Source of the DNA: Shewanella inventionis
GTDB taxonomy: Bacteria > Pseudomonadota > Gammaproteobacteria > Enterobacterales > Shewanellaceae
Assembly (NCBI RefSeq): GCF_014641855.1
Contig: NZ_BMII01000005.1
Coordinates: 62,001-126,000 of the forward strand
Length of the DNA: 64,000 nt
Reading direction: 5' to 3'
Shown: in pieces, positions 46,990-54,858 of the stretch
Numbering within the stretch: position 1 is the first letter of the stretch
How the letters are laid out: each line of letters starts with the position of its first letter
The notes under the pieces: model-generated
Told to the model about the DNA's origin: nothing
The model's database searches: none
What the model saw: the letters and a program-made list of their open reading frames with translations, nothing else
Position numbers and translations under genes: made by a program

Positions 46990-47415
46990 ATGACCAACTT
47001 AATTGTACTACTTGATGCCCAACACCAAACACTGACGCAGCTCAAACAACTTATCACTGAAGAAAAAGAAGCATTATTAAAGCAAGATGCAGACAAGCTG
47101 CTTACACTTGCTAAAGATAAAATGCAACGAATGAGCCTACTTAAGGCCACCGATGAAAAGTTAGCTGCTCATCCTGAGCAAGACAAACTCACGTCATTAC
47201 CTGAATTTGTTCAAAAAGTCGAAGCCGCTAAAGTTTTGCTTGCCGAGTGCAAACACATTAACACTCAAAACTCTAGCTTAATTGAGCACAATATCGCCAC
47301 CATAAACCGCTTAGCCCAGGCATTACAAATCAGCCGCAATGCAACAAGCCTGACTTATAATGACAAAGGCAAAACCTCGACTATTTCAACCTTAGGTAAC
47401 GACTTTACGGCCTAA
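46990..47415 (+). CDS. flgN: Export chaperone FlgN for FlgK/FlgL
   Basis: This 141-aa helical protein follows flgM by 96 bp. FlgN keeps FlgK and FlgL export-competent. The sequence is a long coiled coil (LDAQHQTLTQLKQLITEEKE, then ALLKQDADKL), matching the family in size and form. The C-terminus SLTYNDKGKTS is also typical. Confidence 0.93.
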   Translation: MTNLIVLLDAQHQTLTQLKQLITEEKEALLKQDADKLLTLAKDKMQRMSLLKATDEKLAAHPEQDKLTSLPEFVQKVEAAKVLLAECKHINTQNSSLIEHNIATINRLAQALQISRNATSLTYNDKGKTSTISTLGNDFTA

Positions 47416-47444
47416 TAAATTCTAGAGGCCTTGGTACTAAAAAC

Positions 47445-47580
47445 AGCCTTGCGCGCTGCGCTGCTAGGGCGCTTCGCGGCTAGAAACTATAACAGCTCAA
47501 GTCGCGCAGAGTATCTTTTAGTTAGTCATCCGCTCTAGAACCTAGAACCTCGCAGGACGCAGTCCGCCCTAGAACCTAGC
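47445..47580. repeat. Second copy of dispersed TTCTAGG/GCGGAC repeat
   Basis: The part at 47520-47580 reads CTAGAACCTAGAAC, then CTCGCAGGACGCAGTCCGC, then CCTAGAACCTAG. It shares CTCGCAGG, the near-palindromic GGAC(G/T)NNGTCC core and TTCTAGG-type heptamers (reverse orientation) with the element at 23985-24124. The preceding GC-rich stretch (47445-47485) includes CTAGGGCGCTTCGCGGCTAG. It is non-coding, between flgN and the gene at 47588. Confidence 0.8.
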
Positions 47581-47587
47581 AATTGAT

Positions 47588-48148
47588 TTACTGCGCTAAC
47601 ATATCTTGTTTTAAACTGTCTTGTGCAGGGTTATCGCCCAACCAAATTTTTAATAAAGCCTGACGAAATGCTTCTCCGGCAATGTCACCTTGAACCCGGC
47701 CATTTTTTAAACTGGTAACACCCTTGCCCTTTTGGGTAATAAAGGTAAATTGATCGCCTTCAACAATCTCGTCGGCAAACAATTGTGTAAAGTGTTCAAT
47801 ATCCTTTTTAATAGACCCAATATTATTATCAGTGGCTGAATCGAAGCCTTCTTCAATAGCTGTGCGCATTTTGTCAGACGTAATCATTGAAGAGGTAATG
47901 GTTAACTGAATAACGGCGATTGGTAACTCAAGCACGGCATCTAACTCTTGTGCGCGAGCAGGTAAATATAAACTGCCGACATAAAGGTCCATAAAAAACT
48001 TACTGCGAATACCTGCACCATTGAGTAATAAAGAGTGATCTGCAAAAGTCACTTCGTCGGCAACATTAACTTCAGCAACCATTTTCGCCTGAGCAACAAC
48101 TGGCAAAAACACAGCAAACGCGAACCCAATTAATTGATTAAGTTTCAT
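47588..48148 (-). CDS. Chalcone isomerase-like secreted protein
   Basis: This 186-aa protein has a clear signal peptide ending VVAQA/KMVAE, so it is probably periplasmic. GAGIRSKFFMDLYVGSLYLP and the C-terminal KIWLGDNPAQDSLKQDML match the bacterial chalcone-isomerase-like family. Bacterial members have no proven flavonoid chemistry, and the substrate is unknown. It is convergent with flgN across the dispersed repeat and has no evident flagellar role. Confidence 0.82.
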   Translation of the reverse strand: MKLNQLIGFAFAVFLPVVAQAKMVAEVNVADEVTFADHSLLLNGAGIRSKFFMDLYVGSLYLPARAQELDAVLELPIAVIQLTITSSMITSDKMRTAIEEGFDSATDNNIGSIKKDIEHFTQLFADEIVEGDQFTFITQKGKGVTSLKNGRVQGDIAGEAFRQALLKIWLGDNPAQDSLKQDMLAQ

Positions 48149-48217
48149 ATATTCTCGTTACAACTAAAAATTTTATGTTTTCGGTGGGATAAAAGCGCCT
48201 TAAAGGCGACAAAGGGG

Positions 48218-48697
48218 TTAGCCACGCATGCCCAATTTAAATTGGCCGTTTTGCTCAAACATCAATGCTTGTTTATGTTTTGGCGCCATTAAAATAGGGC
48301 CGTCATCAAAAAACAAAAAGCATTTCCAGTTGCGCACAAACACATCCCAACGAGTTTCTAACACTTGATATTTTTCATAACAAAAATAAATCACAGCATC
48401 ATCTGGCCATTGAATGTGTTCTAAAATGGCTTCAGGCAGTGCATTATCATGAGAATCCCACGCCGACTGCCAATGTTCAGTTGCACTCCAGGCATCTTGC
48501 TTTGCTGGCCAATCGCCTTTCTCAAATAGCTCTGCTCGGCTGCTTTTATTGCTTATCCACTTATTCCAGACTTCCATGGCACTTTTATCAGCCAATGGCT
48601 TAATCAACGCCTTGTCAGCATCTGCTACAGGCAAATCTTTATGGTTAAAAATCCACTTACGTTTATAAAGATCAAATGGAATATATGAGTGTGACAA
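48218..48697 (-). CDS. Small conserved protein, DUF2947-like
   Basis: This 159-aa soluble protein is rich in Trp, Lys and Asp. It starts MSHSYIPFDLYKRKWIFNHK and has CYEKYQVLETRWDVFVRNWK and CFLFFDDGPILMAPKHKQAL near the end. It recalls the DUF2947 family of Vibrio and Shewanella; I make this assignment from memory of the pattern. Function is unknown. It sits 69 bp upstream of the chalcone-isomerase-like gene on the same strand. Confidence 0.7.
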   Translation of the reverse strand: MSHSYIPFDLYKRKWIFNHKDLPVADADKALIKPLADKSAMEVWNKWISNKSSRAELFEKGDWPAKQDAWSATEHWQSAWDSHDNALPEAILEHIQWPDDAVIYFCYEKYQVLETRWDVFVRNWKCFLFFDDGPILMAPKHKQALMFEQNGQFKLGMRG

Positions 48698-49155
48698 ACA
48701 ACTGCTCCTGGCAAACTAAAATGAGATTGCAATTATAGCGTTAAAACGAGGTAAACTGCGATAGAACAACAGAGAAAATAAAGACAAAGTACAGTGGCCA
48801 TTGCCAGATAAACACAAGTGGCGACAATCGCACAATTGTGGAGTACAACGCAAACAAGCATTAAAATTTGTATGCGCGGTTATCCCCAAACAACAGATTT
48901 AATCAGCAACTATTATCAACAAAGCTGATAAAAACAGTTTTTGGTATCAAACCAACGAGCTACTCGCTTTAGAGATTCTGAAAAGGCCTACGCTTGCAAA
49001 AAATTACCACCATTCACAATTTAAGACGAACCACAGCAAGCTGGCGCGTCATACGAGGCAGTAATATTCAAACCACCAGTAAACGGCTAAGCAATAGCCG
49101 TAGGAATTTAAATAAGCGCCAGTATCACAGCCAGCACTTATGTGACGGTATAGAT
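48698..49155. other. Non-coding gap at the edge of the accessory stretch
   Basis: 458 bp without a credible gene. The only structure I see is a 7-bp hairpin (ACGGCTA at 49083-49089 with TAGCCGT at 49095-49101), 55 bp past the stop of the gene at 49156. It could be a weak terminator, with no good T run. I looked for a copy of the tRNA-Arg 3' end here, as an island boundary would have, and did not see one. Confidence 0.5.
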
Positions 49156-50778
49156 TTATAACCATTTATATTTGTGACCAGTAGCTACGAGGTTTTGTTT
49201 TAACCTATTTTTCATTTCATCACTTGCCCTAAAATAAACAGATTTAATATCATTATCGTAAGCGTCTTGGCTAAATCCTCGTTCTTTTGCTTTGTCATAC
49301 CACTCATGGCCTAAGTCAAATTCACCCGTTGAAAGGTAAACAGCGCCTAGCAAAGTACATGGCCTAAAATTTAACGGTGTCACTTTATGTGCTTCTAAAC
49401 CAAATTTAATTGAATTCACATAATCCTTTAAGTCTCTACAAACGCCACCGTATGTGGTTAATAAAGCAGATTTTAATTTCTTTTCATTCTTAGGGAGGTT
49501 AAATGGATATGATTCATCTAAAGCTTTTTTTATTTTAGTCAGCACTTCAGCTTTACGATAGGCGGCACTAGCATTAACCAGCTCCCAAGGTAAGCTTTTC
49601 TGTTTCCAGTTTTGAAAATGCTGATGGGCTAAATGAAGGTGATATTTTTTGTCGATAAGATCTGAAACAATACCTTCACTATCTAGCCACTTTTTCTCAT
49701 CAGTGCTGATTGGTCTTACCATTAATTTCTGTAAAAGTTCTTCAGTACGCGAGTGTTTCGGAATATTGTTTATGCCCAATTTAGGAAAGTCAGAAAAATG
49801 CTTTATTCTTTCAGCTTCAGCCTCCTGCATAACTCTTAATCTTTCAGCAGCTTTTGCTTGTATCTCGACTTCTATGGCTTTTCGTTTTCCCTCCAATTCG
49901 TGCTGTTTTCGGGCTTCTATAATCTCCAGTTTTGATTGATATTGCGCCTTAATATTTTTGATAACGGTTACGTTAGCAGTTACAGAAAGCTCGCAACCAT
50001 TGTCCTTAAGCCTTTTTTTCACTGAAATTTTTAACTGAAGTAAACCAAACACAATGTGTTTTAGCTTTTCTTCAATTGTTTTATGATTATTAAGATTTGC
50101 GAATAAAGCTAGTTCTTCTGAACCAAATGCACTTGATAGTTTTTCCATATCAGCACCTGAAATTCGTAGTGGATCACTCGTAACCTGTTGAAGTAGAAAG
50201 TCTGTAAAAGTTCGATAATTGGGGTAAATATCTTCAGGAAATAATGCTCTAGCTTGAATAATCTTTGCTTTAAACATATCCGTTGAATGTTTATCAACCT
50301 GTTGCTTAGTGTTTTGTACGCTTTGTACTAATCGTGGTTTATTTAAAATTTCGGTTGTAGCTTTTGACTTTTTAATCTTCTCAATTTCAATCTTAAAGTT
50401 CGTTTTGTTTTTAGTTACTTGAACCTTATCAAGCTTTACGTTGTATTGTGCAAAAATCAAGTCAATTACAGCGTGATTTGAATCATCTAATAGCTCAACA
50501 CCAAACTCAGCTAATCTTTTTTTCACTTCAACTTTTAGTTTTAGAGAACCGAGCAATAAAGCATCAACCTGCTCGAATAAGGTTTCTTTTTCCACCACTG
50601 ATTGAAATAGCTTATGAGCGGTTTTACCTAATCCTATAGACAAGATCTCTAAATCTCGCTCAAGAACACAAATTTTGTCTTTATTAAGCATTCTAATAAA
50701 TAGATCAATATAAGCTCTGTGTGTTGGATATTGAGGTTTTGGAAAAAGCAATTTAGCTTGTGAGATATTTTTAGCCAC
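49156..50778 (-). CDS. Unrecognised 540-aa protein with internal domain duplication
   Basis: I do not recognise this protein. Residues 5-115 and 173-285 are tandem copies of one domain. Shared landmarks are QA(K/R)xLFPxxxYPxxR near the start of each copy and LK(L/I)xVKKRL near the end. A charged coiled coil (about 285-328) follows. The C-terminal part (about 400-540) has TPR-like helices (GVCRDLKDYVNSIKFGLEAH, LGAVYLSTGEFDLGHEWYDK). No signal peptide or transmembrane segment is visible. The start is GTG at 50778 with no strong Shine-Dalgarno. Composition looks more AT-rich than the flagellar genes, consistent with acquisition. Confidence 0.8.
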   Translation of the reverse strand: MAKNISQAKLLFPKPQYPTHRAYIDLFIRMLNKDKICVLERDLEILSIGLGKTAHKLFQSVVEKETLFEQVDALLLGSLKLKVEVKKRLAEFGVELLDDSNHAVIDLIFAQYNVKLDKVQVTKNKTNFKIEIEKIKKSKATTEILNKPRLVQSVQNTKQQVDKHSTDMFKAKIIQARALFPEDIYPNYRTFTDFLLQQVTSDPLRISGADMEKLSSAFGSEELALFANLNNHKTIEEKLKHIVFGLLQLKISVKKRLKDNGCELSVTANVTVIKNIKAQYQSKLEIIEARKQHELEGKRKAIEVEIQAKAAERLRVMQEAEAERIKHFSDFPKLGINNIPKHSRTEELLQKLMVRPISTDEKKWLDSEGIVSDLIDKKYHLHLAHQHFQNWKQKSLPWELVNASAAYRKAEVLTKIKKALDESYPFNLPKNEKKLKSALLTTYGGVCRDLKDYVNSIKFGLEAHKVTPLNFRPCTLLGAVYLSTGEFDLGHEWYDKAKERGFSQDAYDNDIKSVYFRASDEMKNRLKQNLVATGHKYKWL

Positions 50779-50838
50779 TGTAAAAATCCATTTTTATGAA
50801 GTTGATTTAATATGCTTGCTCAGCCAAGAGTTGATTGT

Positions 50839-51591
50839 TCAGATTGCTTGGTAGGAAGAAGTAAAAGAATAATTGATACTCTCCGCAAAACTTAACACTT
50901 TCTCAGCAATAGCTTGCGCAGCTTGATGCGGGTTAGCATAATTTTTCTGATTATAAAGCTGGATAGCGAAAGCTTCTACTTTATCTTTTTTCGCATAACG
51001 TATATCTCTGCCTGACTTACCCGCTTTCGATGAGGTCTCTGCATAACCTTTGAATTTTGTTATATCTGTTTTAAGCAACTGATACCCATCATTAGCATCG
51101 ACAAATTGACGTTTCGCAAATATTTGAAACAACAACTTGGCTTGCTTGGGCATACCTGCCATCTGACAAGCTATAGCACCATGAATAAGCTCAGCACTGT
51201 CTTGTGGAATCGCATTTAGAAATGTGAGAGCTTCACTACCTTCTTCTTCACCAAACGCTTCATGTAAGTTGGCAGCATTGGCAAACCGTCTTATCTCATT
51301 AATATCATCACATGGCTCTGCAGCAATTGACTCAAATAAGGAATTAAAAATATCTGCACCTTTAAGCTGCTCAGTTTCGAGAATTAACTGACTATCTTCG
51401 ATTTTAGAAAGCGCTTTGGCTAATGACTCTTCATTAGTGCCCTCTGGGAGAAAAGATTTAACGGCTGAATCTGTTTGAGTGAGCATGTCAAATGACTGCA
51501 AGCTGGCTACAAAATCGGCTTTCAGCTTTTGATTAGGATGTTCTGACGAATTTAAAATATTAACCATTTGCAACTTCAACGCTTCAGGCAT
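50839..51591 (-). CDS. Unrecognised 250-aa protein; upstream in-frame amber codon
   Basis: I do not recognise this soluble, helical protein. It lies 60 bp upstream of the 540-aa gene on the same strand, so the two may be one operon. The frame continues upstream of ATG 51591 for 28 codons to an ATG at 51675, interrupted only by a TAG at 51633-51631 (codon 15). Either the real start is downstream of the TAG, at 51591 or an alternative codon, or the gene lost its original start by a nonsense change. The Shine-Dalgarno at 51591 is weak (AGAAG about 12 nt away). Confidence 0.7.
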   Translation of the reverse strand: MPEALKLQMVNILNSSEHPNQKLKADFVASLQSFDMLTQTDSAVKSFLPEGTNEESLAKALSKIEDSQLILETEQLKGADIFNSLFESIAAEPCDDINEIRRFANAANLHEAFGEEEGSEALTFLNAIPQDSAELIHGAIACQMAGMPKQAKLLFQIFAKRQFVDANDGYQLLKTDITKFKGYAETSSKAGKSGRDIRYAKKDKVEAFAIQLYNQKNYANPHQAAQAIAEKVLSFAESINYSFTSSYQAI

Positions 51592-51812
51592 TTCGGTTAA
51601 AAGTTCTTCTAACTGATTATCGACTTCAGACTAGTGAGGTTTAGTTTGTAGGTTAGACTCTTTCTTGAGGTTCATTACACAATACTTCCATGTTTTAGCT
51701 TTAATAGAAAACTATTGGAAATACGTTTAAATGTCCATGATTGAGTTCAAACTATCGAAAAGCGGAGTTTTGAAGAATGCTTAAAAAAAAATTCCAAAAA
51801 AGTGGTTTCCAG

Positions 51813-51844
51813 AGGCGGCACATAGGCGGCACATAGGCGGCACA
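51813..51844. repeat. Three tandem 11-bp repeats beside tRNA-Arg
   Basis: AGGCGGCACAT occurs three times with 11-bp period (last copy truncated by one base), 53 bp from the tRNA 3' end. Short GC-rich direct repeats beside a tRNA 3' end resemble arm-type sites of tyrosine integrases. No integrase gene is in the window. Confidence 0.85.
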
Positions 51845-51896
51845 ATTTTTGACTATTTTATTAAGTTATTGATTTTAAATATAAAAATAGGTGTTA

Positions 51897-51972
51897 TGGT
51901 CTCCCCACAGGGACTCGAACCCCGATCGGCCGCTTAGGAGGCGGCTGCTCTATCCTGTTGAGCTATAGAGAG
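51897..51972 (-). tRNA. tRNA-Arg (anticodon CCT)
   Basis: A 76-nt cloverleaf is readable. The acceptor stem CTCTCTA pairs with TGGGGAG, the D arm is GCTC/GAGC, and the anticodon stem is GCCGC/GCGGC with loop CTCCTAA. The T arm is CGGGG-TTCGAGT-CCCTG, with discriminator A and encoded CCA. The anticodon CCT decodes AGG. The acceptor stem has several G-T pairs and begins with C, which is unusual. Confidence 0.93.
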
Positions 51973-52130
51973 ACCCTGTGATTATACTGAGTTTAAAATT
52001 GATTTAAAGCCTTTAAATTTAATTGCTTAAATCTTAGCCGAGTTAATGACGTATACGGATAATATTTACCACATCTTCAGCTTAAAACGGCGTTAATGGT
52101 CTGCTAAACTCACTTAGATATTATTGATGA

Positions 52131-53336
52131 TTAGTTTTTAATCGCAATATCGTTCACTTGAATATTATCTGCTGCATCGATTCCTTCAAATACAGCTGTT
52201 GCGCTGTCTTCGCTAACTTGCTCTATTACTACACTTGCACGACTTTTACTGGCGATGGGGCGCATAGTGTTTAGGCGATCGGGGATATTTTTTTGCAGCA
52301 CAATTTGGAACTTATCACCCATTTTTACACCATTTTTACGACCAAGATTAATGATTAATCTGTCCCCTTGCCTTGCTATTATTTGCCCTAATAATGGTCT
52401 GCAATTTAACTGGTTATCAAGCGTTAACACACTTTGCTGAAAGATCTCACTAATGGCCTGGCCATAAGATGAACGCCAAAAGCGTTGATTAGCTGGTGAT
52501 ACCACTTCTTGTTTTTCAAATTCCCACGGCGCTGATGTGGTAAAGGTTTCGGTCCAGACCACTTCGCCACTAATCGCATGGTAAAGCGTCATTTTTATCA
52601 TAAACTGCCTTTGTGGATAGTCTTCACTCAAACCAAAAAACCGACTTTCTGCTGGCTCTGTTGAAATATCAATAATATCTGGCTGCAATATATACTGACT
52701 TTCTGTAATTTCACCTAACCATGTGGGAATGCGATACCCCCTGAAGTTAACAAGCTGGTTGGTGTTATCAATTTTTTCATCGGCATGGACGCGAGCAAAG
52801 CTATGTCGAGATTGTGAGTTAATCACTTTGCCCAATTGCAGCGTTATTTGCTGTTCGAAATTAGCTAATTGCCCATAGCGCAGTTGTTCTCGTTCTTGCA
52901 GGTAAGATTGCGGCAACATAATTGAAGCTTTTAATAATTGGCTTTTGCATTGAGCATTAGGTTCGGGTTCTGCTAACTCTAGCTGTAACACCACTGTAAT
53001 GGTGTTCTGGCTGATCATTTCACTCATTAATTCAACATTGTTTGCTGTGCCCATGCGCTGCATTTGAAAGGTGTCTTGAGTGAGCCGCCCCTGGTCGATT
53101 GACTGCTCGCTCGAAAAATTAACTCCAGCCTTTAAGCTGGCATAATTTAACGCCTGACTGATTGCATCTTCGCGGGCTTTATCGATATCGCCATTGACAA
53201 TTTTAGCCCTGCCAGTGACTTCAACCTGCTCAGCCAAAGCGGCAGGCACCTGAAATAAACTCATCAATATCAACACGACAAGGGCTAGCTTGTGTTGGCT
53301 GGTAACAGGTTTTTTAACGTAAATTGGCGCCGGCAT
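52131..53336 (-). CDS. flgT: Flagellar H-ring protein FlgT
   Basis: FlgT forms the outer H ring that stabilises the sheathed or high-torque polar motor in Vibrio and relatives. I place the start at ATG 53336 (401 aa), with AGGA 7 nt upstream and a signal peptide ending PAALA/EQVEV. A longer frame to 53384 lacks a Shine-Dalgarno. The N-terminal domain (VTGRAKIVNGDIDKAREDAI, SQALNYASLKAG) is the family signature. It is divergent from flgOP. Confidence 0.93.
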   Translation of the reverse strand: MPAPIYVKKPVTSQHKLALVVLILMSLFQVPAALAEQVEVTGRAKIVNGDIDKAREDAISQALNYASLKAGVNFSSEQSIDQGRLTQDTFQMQRMGTANNVELMSEMISQNTITVVLQLELAEPEPNAQCKSQLLKASIMLPQSYLQEREQLRYGQLANFEQQITLQLGKVINSQSRHSFARVHADEKIDNTNQLVNFRGYRIPTWLGEITESQYILQPDIIDISTEPAESRFFGLSEDYPQRQFMIKMTLYHAISGEVVWTETFTTSAPWEFEKQEVVSPANQRFWRSSYGQAISEIFQQSVLTLDNQLNCRPLLGQIIARQGDRLIINLGRKNGVKMGDKFQIVLQKNIPDRLNTMRPIASKSRASVVIEQVSEDSATAVFEGIDAADNIQVNDIAIKN

Positions 53337-53420
53337 ACGATATCCTAATGTCAAAAAGTCGTCAGTTTTGCCTTCTTTTAGCATATAAAATGAATCAACT
53401 GACGCGATATAATTTAGTAA

Positions 53421-53435
53421 GCAAAAATTGCGCCA
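53421..53435 (-). promoter_or_regulatory. Candidate sigma54 promoter for flgT
   Basis: The minus strand reads TGGCGCAATTTTTGC then T, with GG-N10-GC spacing and full TTGC. It lies about 85 bp before the chosen flgT start. Confidence 0.65.
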
Positions 53436-53468
53436 CTGCTGAGTGCTTTGTTTGTTGGTTAAATCTAG

Positions 53469-53495
53469 TAAAGCTTTTTAGCCCAGTGCCGATAA
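53469..53495 (+). promoter_or_regulatory. FliA (sigma28) promoter for flgOP
   Basis: TAAA, exactly 15 nt, then GCCGATAA: a perfect FliA consensus on the plus strand, about 120 bp before flgO. Confidence 0.92.
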
Positions 53496-53618
53496 AGGTT
53501 TATAGCTTAATAGCGGCTTGGTCGTGGCGCATTATAACTAACAGAGCCGTTGGGTATTTTCGGCTTTTACGCCCGACATGCTATCGCGAGCACCGGCGAC
53601 ACTCTTTAAGGAATCATC

Positions 53619-54329
53619 ATGATTAATAGGCTTATCCCCACTACGGCAGTGTTTGCGATGCTGACTATCGCAGCATGTAGCCAAACGCCTAACCCGGCAA
53701 ATAATTTAGCGTTTAACAATAACGGTAAATACGTCAAAGTGGCTGATGAAAACGATGTCTATCATGATCAGTTGGTTTACGATATTCAAGCCGCTGGATT
53801 AGCGCCAAAAGGCCAAATTAATGTGTGGGCCGAAAAACTGGTCAATGAATTAGTTTTACAAAATGACGCCTTACGGCCTGATCAACCCCTGCTGATCACA
53901 ACTCCGGTACTGGCTAATAATTTAAATGCGACCAATGAGCTAGCCTTACAATTACAGCAAGGTTTATTGGCGGCGTTTCATGCGCATGAATTTAATTTAG
54001 TTGATATGAATGTTGCCATCAGTTTGCGTGCAACTGAGCAAGGCGAATTTATGTTAAGCCGTAATTGGGAATTATTGCCATCAGATCTGCCCGTGTCACA
54101 TGTATTAGTGTCTACAATGACCATGACCCCTGAAGGTATAGTGTTTAATGGTCGGGTGGTTAACGTAACCAATAACCGTGTGCTATCTGCAGTGCAATCT
54201 TTTGTTGCGGCGTCGAGTTTATCTGGATATTTACAAGAGTCTGAAATTATCGAGTCTCGTGATGGCTTGTTATACCGTCATGAGAAAAAAGGCGACAGCC
54301 GTTATACCGTATTAGGAGAAAAGCTATGA
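53619..54329 (+). CDS. flgO: Flagellar outer-membrane lipoprotein FlgO
   Basis: This 236-aa protein has a signal peptide with lipobox TIAAC (Cys20). The FlgO domain (KLVNELVLQNDALRPDQPLL, then ITTPVLANNLNATN) follows. In Vibrio, FlgO and FlgP are outer-membrane proteins needed for flagellar stability and motility. AAGGA lies 7 nt before the ATG. The stop overlaps the flgP start (ATGA). Confidence 0.94.
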   Translation: MINRLIPTTAVFAMLTIAACSQTPNPANNLAFNNNGKYVKVADENDVYHDQLVYDIQAAGLAPKGQINVWAEKLVNELVLQNDALRPDQPLLITTPVLANNLNATNELALQLQQGLLAAFHAHEFNLVDMNVAISLRATEQGEFMLSRNWELLPSDLPVSHVLVSTMTMTPEGIVFNGRVVNVTNNRVLSAVQSFVAASSLSGYLQESEIIESRDGLLYRHEKKGDSRYTVLGEKL

Positions 54330-54775
54330 GGACACTCATATTAACAATGATGTTGGTGTTACTCAGTGGCTGTGTGAGTAAAGATAAATATGTGCAGTGG
54401 GAAACGGAGGCGCCAACATCCTTCCCGACTTTAACGGCGGTAGGTTATGCCCCATTAGCCACTCAACCAAGCCCTGAACCATCGCACCGTATTTTAATGG
54501 CAATGCAGGCGTCTAAAATTGCAGCCTATCGTGAATTGGCTGAGCAAGTTTACGGCCAAAAAATTTCAGCGAATAGCGATGTCAGTGAGTGGTTATTAAC
54601 TGACGATAATGTTAAGTCAAGCGTGAGTGGTATTATTCGCGGTGCGAAAGTGGTGAAAACCTATCCTTCTGGTGAGTTTTATGTCACTGAGTTAGCGTTA
54701 GACTTTAAGCAAGTGTGGCAATTGTACGAACAACAAAATCGCCCTAAACGGGTTAAAGACGTCACTTATTTTTAA
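54326..54775 (+). CDS. flgP: Flagellar outer-membrane lipoprotein FlgP
   Basis: This 149-aa lipoprotein has lipobox LLSGC (Cys16). It also has the LPP20-like/FlgP core AMQASKIAAYRELAEQVYGQ with KISANSDVSEWL. It is translationally coupled to flgO. A terminator follows 15 bp after the stop. Confidence 0.94.
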   Translation: MRTLILTMMLVLLSGCVSKDKYVQWETEAPTSFPTLTAVGYAPLATQPSPEPSHRILMAMQASKIAAYRELAEQVYGQKISANSDVSEWLLTDDNVKSSVSGIIRGAKVVKTYPSGEFYVTELALDFKQVWQLYEQQNRPKRVKDVTYF

Positions 54776-54789
54776 AGCATATGATTGAT

Positions 54790-54822
54790 AAAATGCCGCT
54801 GATGTCAGCGGCATTTTTTATT
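54790..54822. terminator. Bidirectional terminator between flgP and outer-membrane gene
   Basis: A 12-bp perfect stem (54791-54802 with 54805-54816) has A and T runs on its flanks. It serves flgOP on the plus strand and possibly the convergent gene at 54859. Confidence 0.92.
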
Positions 54823-54858
54823 TTATAAGCTGGACTAAATATAGCTTAACACATTAAT

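Noticed and set aside
48698..49155. Second copy of the tRNA-Arg 3' end as an island boundary
   Set aside because: Reading through the gap I found no segment resembling GGTCTCCCCACAGG.
49156..50778. Duplicated domain as ProQ/FinO
   Set aside because: The YP-x-x-R segment and basic stretch recall FinO-type proteins, but the order and spacing of conserved residues do not match what I know of that fold.
49156..51675. Accessory genes as a prophage or insertion sequence
   Set aside because: No transposase, integrase, phage structural gene or terminal inverted repeat is visible.
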